Of a stretch of 53,145 bases of DNA, positions 48,285-53,145 are shown piece by piece. The position numbers and the translations under genes are program-made. Below the pieces are notes generated by a model. That model worked only from the letters and a program-made list of their open reading frames with translations, searched no databases and had not been told where the DNA came from. Position 1 is the stretch's first letter, and every line of letters starts with the position of its first letter. This stretch comes from Asterionellopsis glacialis (lineage: Eukaryota; Bacillariophyta; Plagiogrammaphyceae; Rhaphoneidales; Asterionellopsidaceae). The stretch is from assembly GCA_014885115.2 (NCBI GenBank), contig WKLE02001684.1:34846-87990 (forward strand), given 5' to 3'.

Positions 48285-49460
48285 GGTTACTTTTTGAAGA
48301 GTTGTCTTTTATACCAATTGCTCGATTTTTCTATAACCTTGGATGTTGGTACAAAGATAATATGATCTATCTTTCTCTCTGTGTGATGCTATCAATCTAA
48401 CTTTATGGGCCAACACCAGCACATGAGCTTCTTGCTCCAGAGTAGTGTTCAATACAGTACTGGAAAACAAGTAAAATGTCGCATTCCAACCATATTTCTT
48501 ACGACAGGCAGTCCCACTTTGAACTTGCTGCAATGTACCATGCCAATGAGCACTACATGTGCACACCGGTGGTACTTATTATACGTACGTATGACTATTC
48601 ATGTAACACATCGGCGACCAACAGAACAAGACCAACCAGTCATTCAAATTCTCACAAATCCCGGATTGGTGGACAGTACAACAAATTGTGTTTTATCCCT
48701 CTTGTTATTTTTCATGCTACAAACTCAATTACTACAAATTACCAATCAAGAGAACACGATTCACTTTAAAATTTTCAAACTTACTCTGAAATATGAAACA
48801 CAATCTAGAGTCGCGAGTAGACTAGATTTCTACGGTTATCAGTAGCTGCAGCGATTACTTAAAACGAATTATTATTATTATTATGAAACACAATCTAGAG
48901 AGGCACAAGGCCAATATTTATTATGGTTCAATTAGGTTTTCGTCCAAGACTCAACGGGTTCTCTCTTTTTTTTTTCACTTTCGCATCTCTCTCTAGTCCT
49001 ACACTTCAGTCGTACTCTTGTAGAAAGCGGGAGCCTTTGGAGGTCCAGCAGCAGATAGACAGGACTCTCTCCTACCGTACTAGTCATGAAGGAGAGATAT
49101 TATTAATCTGTGAAATTCAAGGCATGTTTCACGTACTTATCTTGAATCCACTTGATGAAAGTTGTAGGATCTTTCAAACTCGGAAATCTTTGTCAAAGCT
49201 ATACACGTATTTAGCCTTCTACTGGCGATAGATATTATTATGGCTATGTAGCTACATTAGGGGGTGAAGCTAGTACAGAGGAGAAAGAAGAGGATTCTTG
49301 TAAAGACTTTTTAAAGATATAAAAAGAAATAACAATTGAGTTCTTGAAGCAGCAGTGTGTTTATCATACAATCTTATACATATTGATACTGCCTACGTTT
49401 AGAAGTGTGCGTTTATTGTTATAATGGAAATAGTATATGCCTACGTAGTATAGAGTACTT
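48285..49460. other. Intergenic region (1.2 kb) with a 19-bp direct repeat
   Basis: The frames at 48405-48845 and 48923-49231 show no domain or coding bias and are not called. A 19-bp direct repeat TATGAAACACAATCTAGAG occurs at 48792-48810 and 48882-48900. The region probably contains the DUF1996-gene promoter and the 3' UTR of the poly-Q gene. Confidence 0.45.
48792..48900. repeat. 19-bp perfect direct repeat pair
   Basis: TATGAAACACAATCTAGAG at 48792-48810 and again at 48882-48900, exactly 90 bases apart. The segment between them ends in an ATT repeat. It could be a local duplication or long target-site-like footprint; no element is recognised between the copies. Confidence 0.8.
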
Positions 49461-49837
49461 TCAAATTGCCGTGTTGGTACCAATAATTTCATGAAAAAAG
49501 AATTTACGATGTAACAATTTCATAAATGTTAAATCTTCCATGGTAAGTTCATATCGTGTGACACAATCTGGATGGAATCCAATCGCTACAAGATTTCGTG
49601 CATATGATTTAATATAGATTGGTTCTAACGTTGGCATAACTTGAGTTTGTAACCATTGTTCCATTTCCAATTGTTCTTTTGCTTCTTGTTGTTGTTCTTG
49701 AACGTCCAAGTCAGGATTGTTGTATTTTTGTTCTTGTGACAATGAAAATGATGATGATAATGATGATGTAGGTGTTTGGATTCTTTCCATATTCGCAGTA
49801 GCATCTGTATCAGGAATGATGGATAATGACGACAATG

Positions 49838-49869
<32 letters not shown>

Positions 49870-50318
49870 GGATTAGTATCATCATTTTTGTTTTGTAATG
49901 ATAAATTTGGGAATAACAAGGAAGACAAATAATCATTACTGATACTTGAGGACAATGACGATTGTGGTGTATCTTGACCACTATTATTCGTAGTATCTTG
50001 CATATTCACACCAAGCATGGCAAAATCACCATCTTCGTTTAACCCAATGATATTATTATTATTCTCCTTCACATTTCTCAAACATACCAATTTGGTCATT
50101 CTTGTTGTTCGTTCTAGTCGTATTGGCTCTTGTCGTTGTGTCACAGTCACTACCAAGGGAAAACCAACCACCATGAAGAAGAAATTGTTCTTGTTTGAAT
50201 TAATCGTGACGAAACATATCGATAGAAATAATAATAATAATGATACTCGACAAGAACAACAATGTACAACAGGTACTTGACGATTCCTTCTTATTGTAGA
50301 TAAAGGATGTAAGGACAT
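49461..50318 (-). CDS. Poly-Q protein with N-terminal hydrophobic leader and SAM-like C-terminus (285 aa)
   Basis: Single exon from ATG 50318. Residues 20-45 contain a hydrophobic stretch (CCSCRVSLLLLFLSICFV) and a second one (NNFFFMVVGFPLVVTV), so it may be ER- or plastid-directed or membrane-anchored. The middle is low-complexity Asn/Ser with ten Gln coded by a (CAA)10 run (49840-49869). The last 60 residues (YARNLVAIGFHPDCV, TMEDLTFMKLLHRKFF) look like a short helical SAM-type domain: A-x-x-L-x-x-x-GF then L-T-x-E-D-L. No specific function can be given. A Gln/Glu-rich coiled stretch (VQEQQQEAKEQLEMEQW) precedes it. Confidence 0.62.
49840..49869. repeat. (TTG)10 repeat coding for poly-glutamine
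   Basis: Ten uninterrupted TTG units on the plus strand, read as CAA (Gln) codons in the minus-strand gene. A pure codon run of this kind is prone to length change. Confidence 0.9.
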
Positions 50319-51310
50319 GATAGTGATGATGGAGATTTACAGAGCCGAAAGACAAGGACAATGTCTTATTCACTTTGGTGTCATGCGAACAAGAAGTAAT
50401 AATGTTGTCATGTATTTTAACGACACAACCGCAGAAATGGGGTTGAACCTGCCGAGAACTTTTTGAGAAATCTGAAATCCCTGCCGTGTGGGATGTATTA
50501 ATGTTTTTTTTGTGATGGGGGGTGTCCATGAGAAAGGGAACGTCACACCCCCAATCGCAAGCTAGTTAGTATGGTTCACACCGGAAGACAGACAGGCGAA
50601 GGAAGGCCAGATTCTGATTGAGAATGGGTATCAACCTTAGCCTTTACGTATGTATCAGAGCGTTGTTCGTTCTACAAAAACAGATAAAAACTCTTTCCCC
50701 AAAGACAGCTTCTCAGAACTCAAAACCCATATCTCCCAACAACACAACAACTTAAAACTTGCTTGTTTTCGTCTAGCTAGTCCTAGGACTAGTCCTTTAG
50801 ACCCCCTGGTGCTCTCTAGACTGGGCACTCTCGTGGAATTTGTAGAAGTTTTGTAGGTGCTAATGGTGTTTGTTTGTACTGTGGCTCTCAAGATATGAAA
50901 TGACAAACGAAAAGATGTATTTCTATTGATACAGTTGACAAACCTCATGATGGGAAATCAAGTTTTTGTTCGAATGTACCTACTACAGTACTTTAACTAA
51001 CTAACTACTTACTACCAAATGAATCTCCACTGAATTCTCATTCAATACAGTAAGTATTGTTTTTCATTCTTTTTGTCTTGGGTACTCTTTGGTTTTCTGG
51101 AAGTACTGATTTTTTTTCGTACATCCGAAACTGCCCAATATACCTCTTAGTTTTTCCCCATCATTATCTCCATGGTTTTTTTTAATGTTGCACATTTTTT
51201 GTTTGTTTTCATCAGACCATATCAATACCACCACTACTGCCACCACGACACAAACTTACATGCATACGAAAGTGTATGCATCATGTCTGCTTGTATTCCT
51301 AGTTTCTTTT
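50319..51310. other. Intergenic region (1 kb), no gene seen
   Basis: Lies upstream of the poly-Q gene and downstream of Rpn13. It contains a perfect 16-bp palindrome CTAGTCCTAGGACTAG at 50777-50792. Short frames present here have no coding signature. Confidence 0.45.
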
Positions 51311-52805
51311 TTAAGATTCTTCCATGGCATCCTTATCCTTGGTTGCATCATTATCATTACCCTCCTCATCTTTTTTTTCACGTTCAACTTGTTTTACAAT
51401 ACAATCTAAAAATGCTTGTATAGGATTCGATTGTTGTGTCAAGGCATCTTGTCCATCCTTGGGATCCAATTGAAAATTACAAATCACTGAATGGTACCCC
51501 TCCAAAGATCCATCTTCATCTGGAAGTAACGCAGACGTTAAGGATCTCAAGGTTTGTAACAATTGAGGTGATGTTAAATTTTCTTCCAACTTTGCCTTGG
51601 TACGTTGATTTTCAGGTAATAAGGGTAATAATTTGTCCACCACCTTGTCGTCTTCCAATAATGATTGTATCAATCCAGGTGTATTGACTACTTCGGTCAA
51701 GGGTGGTCCTGACGTGGCTGTAGCAGTAATGGGAGGAGTTGCTGGGGGTGTTGAAGTTGCTAATCCTGCCATGGCACCTTGTAAGTCCGCCAATGTTAGT
51801 GTCCCAGCAGGAGCGCCCGTACCAGATGCAGCACTTGATGTCGTCGCACCGGACCCCGCTTCGGTAGATCCAGCTGTTGCAGCTGCACTACTATCAGCTG
51901 CACCACCTGTAGTAGTAGTATTGTTGGGTTGAGGCATGCCTAAATTTTCTAAAATATTGGACAAGGCATCTACTTGTGATCCACTTGCACCACTACCGCT
52001 ACCACTTGTTCCTGCTGCTCCTCCCTGCATGACTTGTAATAAGGCTTCTGGATCTAATGCATTTGTTGTACTTGTATTGGTAGCATTCGTACTAGCAGCT
52101 ACAGCAGCATTGGCAGACGTTTCATTACTACTTGGAGTTGCATCTGGATTAGCATCATTAGGATTGGTTAAAAATTGATTTACCTTGACAACAATTTCAT
52201 TATCGTCTTCATCATCTTCCTTTGTTTCACCACTTTCTTCAGTGGAAGGTAAATCTTGCATCCAATACATGGTAAATTTACTATCCTCCTCGTCGTCATT
52301 GTCGTTGTCATTAGTATCTTTTTGCCACAAATATACACGATCTGTTTCACGTCCAGTACCTGTATCAACTCGTTCAAAGGTACCTCCATGACCTTCCGTG
52401 ACAATGAAACTATCCACAACTGTTTTAGCACGACGATCGTACCATTCCCATTTCAAACATGACGATGTACGTTCCCATACCAATTGAACTTGTCCTCGAC
52501 GTGGATCAGGTGTTACCATATACTTGCCATTCTAAACAGTCATGTAGAAATATAATAATAATAATAATCATGTAGGAAGAAGAAGAAAGGAATACAGGGT
52601 TTTGAGTGACCATCATGTTACGAATTTAAAAAAAAAATGAATTTAGGGCTTAGTTGCACGCTAACTCACCTCTTGAAGGGCCATATCCATTTTACCAGCT
52701 TTAAAACTAAGTACAATATGTTTGCCATCATTGTCACGATTACCACCTCCCGAGTTACCACCTTGTCCCTGTTGTCCATTCAACGCATCAAATAAATCCG
52801 AATAC

Positions 52806-52807
<2 letters not shown>
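51311..52807 (-). CDS. RPN13: 26S proteasome ubiquitin receptor Rpn13/ADRM1 (452 aa, 2 exons)
   Basis: Exons 52807-52670 and 52531-51311 are joined in phase by a 138-nt GTGAGT...TAG intron. Rpn13 sits on the proteasome cap, binds ubiquitin through its PRU domain and recruits and activates the deubiquitinase UCH37 through its C-terminal DEUBAD domain. The PRU signature is rebuilt only after splicing: HIVLSFKAGKMDM from exon 1, then KYMVTPDPRRGQVQLVWE, LKWEWYDRRAK, DRVYLWQK and TMYWMQD from exon 2, followed by VVKVNQFLTNPN. A long Ala/Ser/Thr/Gly-rich linker leads to a DEUBAD-like helical block (PGLIQSLLEDDKVVDKLLPL, LLQTLRSLTSALLPDEDGS, NPIQAFLDCIVKQVE). The tail is acidic. Both domains are in the usual order. 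An acidic insert lies inside the PRU domain (DNDDEED). Confidence 0.93.

Positions 52808-52843
<36 letters not shown>
52807..52843. repeat. (TGAT)n tetranucleotide repeat abutting the Rpn13 start codon
   Basis: About nine TGAT/ATCA units start right at the initiator ATG on the minus strand, so the whole repeat would be 5' UTR or core promoter of Rpn13. Confidence 0.9.
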
Positions 52844-53145
52844 ATTTAATTAATTGATACTGACTAATTACGGTACAAACAGTACACCAAGATGATGATG
52901 ATGATGATATCGATGAGAGTGTAAAGGATAAGGTCCTACTAGACTAGAGAGCGAGATGATGGGTTTTCCTATACACAAATATTTTTTCTTTTGCACAGAC
53001 AATACAATAATCAACCTCGATCTTTTGTTTTTACCGGTCAAATCAATGTACGCGAACGGTGTCGCATCCCACGCGTGTTGTGCTTCTCGTTGACCTCCTG
53101 TGGAGTGAGTGTATCGTTCTCACACCTTTTTTTTTTTTTTTTTTT
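52808..53145. other. Rpn13 upstream region with simple repeats, ending in poly-T
   Basis: Directly upstream of the Rpn13 ATG is a TGAT tetranucleotide repeat (52807-52843), then a GAT run (about 52891-52905). GGTCCTACTAGACTAG near 52932 and CCCACGCGTG near 53068 follow. The final bases are a T run that reaches the window end. No further gene seen. Confidence 0.5.

Noticed and set aside
48405..49231. Two plus-strand frames of 146 and 102 codons
   Set aside because: No start context, domain or composition typical of the real genes here; one spans the 19-bp direct repeat.

Overview
This window looks like nuclear DNA of a photosynthetic stramenopile, most probably a diatom. Three things point there. 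Genes are split by short GT-AG introns (46 to 374 nt), intergenic DNA is AT-rich, and two predicted proteins start with a hydrophobic leader followed by an A-F junction like those of complex-plastid targeting signals. Family content fits too: an ankyrin-repeat kinase, a TIR-like domain fused to kinesin-light-chain-type TPRs, and a eukaryotic MerC-domain protein. I see no operons, bacterial elements, CRISPR arrays, rRNA or convincing tRNA. The species cannot be named from sequence alone.

Layout: 1-974 non-coding; 975-2923 (+) MerC-domain protein; 3180-7916 (-) ankyrin/kinase protein; 8692-~11371 (+) PGAP1-like GPI inositol-deacylase, broken by a 151-base run of N; 12164-13513 (+) plastid-type TPR/methyltransferase; 14382-20218 (-) four-exon 1872-aa membrane protein; 21145-21808 (+) small secreted protein; 22350-23630 (-) unknown; 24568-26210 (+) spermidine synthase; 26424-27045 (-) small plastid- or ER-targeted protein; 27911-28780 (+) Csm1/monopolin-like coiled coil; 29031-30824 (-) thioredoxin/MsrA-like pseudoenzyme; 30825-33472 a long repeat- and palindrome-rich spacer; 33473-34606 (+) alpha/beta hydrolase; 34949-35724 (-) frameshifted endonuclease/exonuclease/phosphatase-family gene; 36516-37571 (+) M50B-like membrane protease; 37947-39074 (-) GC-rich 3beta-HSD-type SDR; 39369-41574 (+) TIR-like/TPR protein with a homopolymer frameshift; 41811-44002 (-) class III nucleotidyl cyclase with two catalytic domains; 45154-46218 (+) SDR-like protein; 46425-48284 (-) DUF1996 secreted protein; 49461-50318 (-) poly-Q protein; 51311-52807 (-) proteasome ubiquitin receptor Rpn13; then simple repeats to the window end.

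The genes do not form one pathway. Housekeeping functions (GPI-anchor remodelling, polyamine synthesis, proteasome, possible chromosome segregation) are interspersed with likely signalling genes (ankyrin kinase, TIR-like/TPR, cyclase). The most unusual points are a decayed fragment of the 21-kb secreted-protein gene inside an intron of the MerC gene; a coiled coil inserted in the kinase domain; a cyclase whose two domains appear to complement each other's missing residues; a TIR-like sensor architecture; a GC-rich SDR in an AT-rich setting; and several undescribed non-coding motifs (three exact copies of a 13-mer, a 133-bp duplication, a foldback element with 18-bp perfect arms, and a 27-bp CRE-containing palindrome nested in a larger inverted repeat).

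Exon boundaries were set by hand from GT-AG sites and phase continuity. Family calls come from motif recognition and no database search was run.
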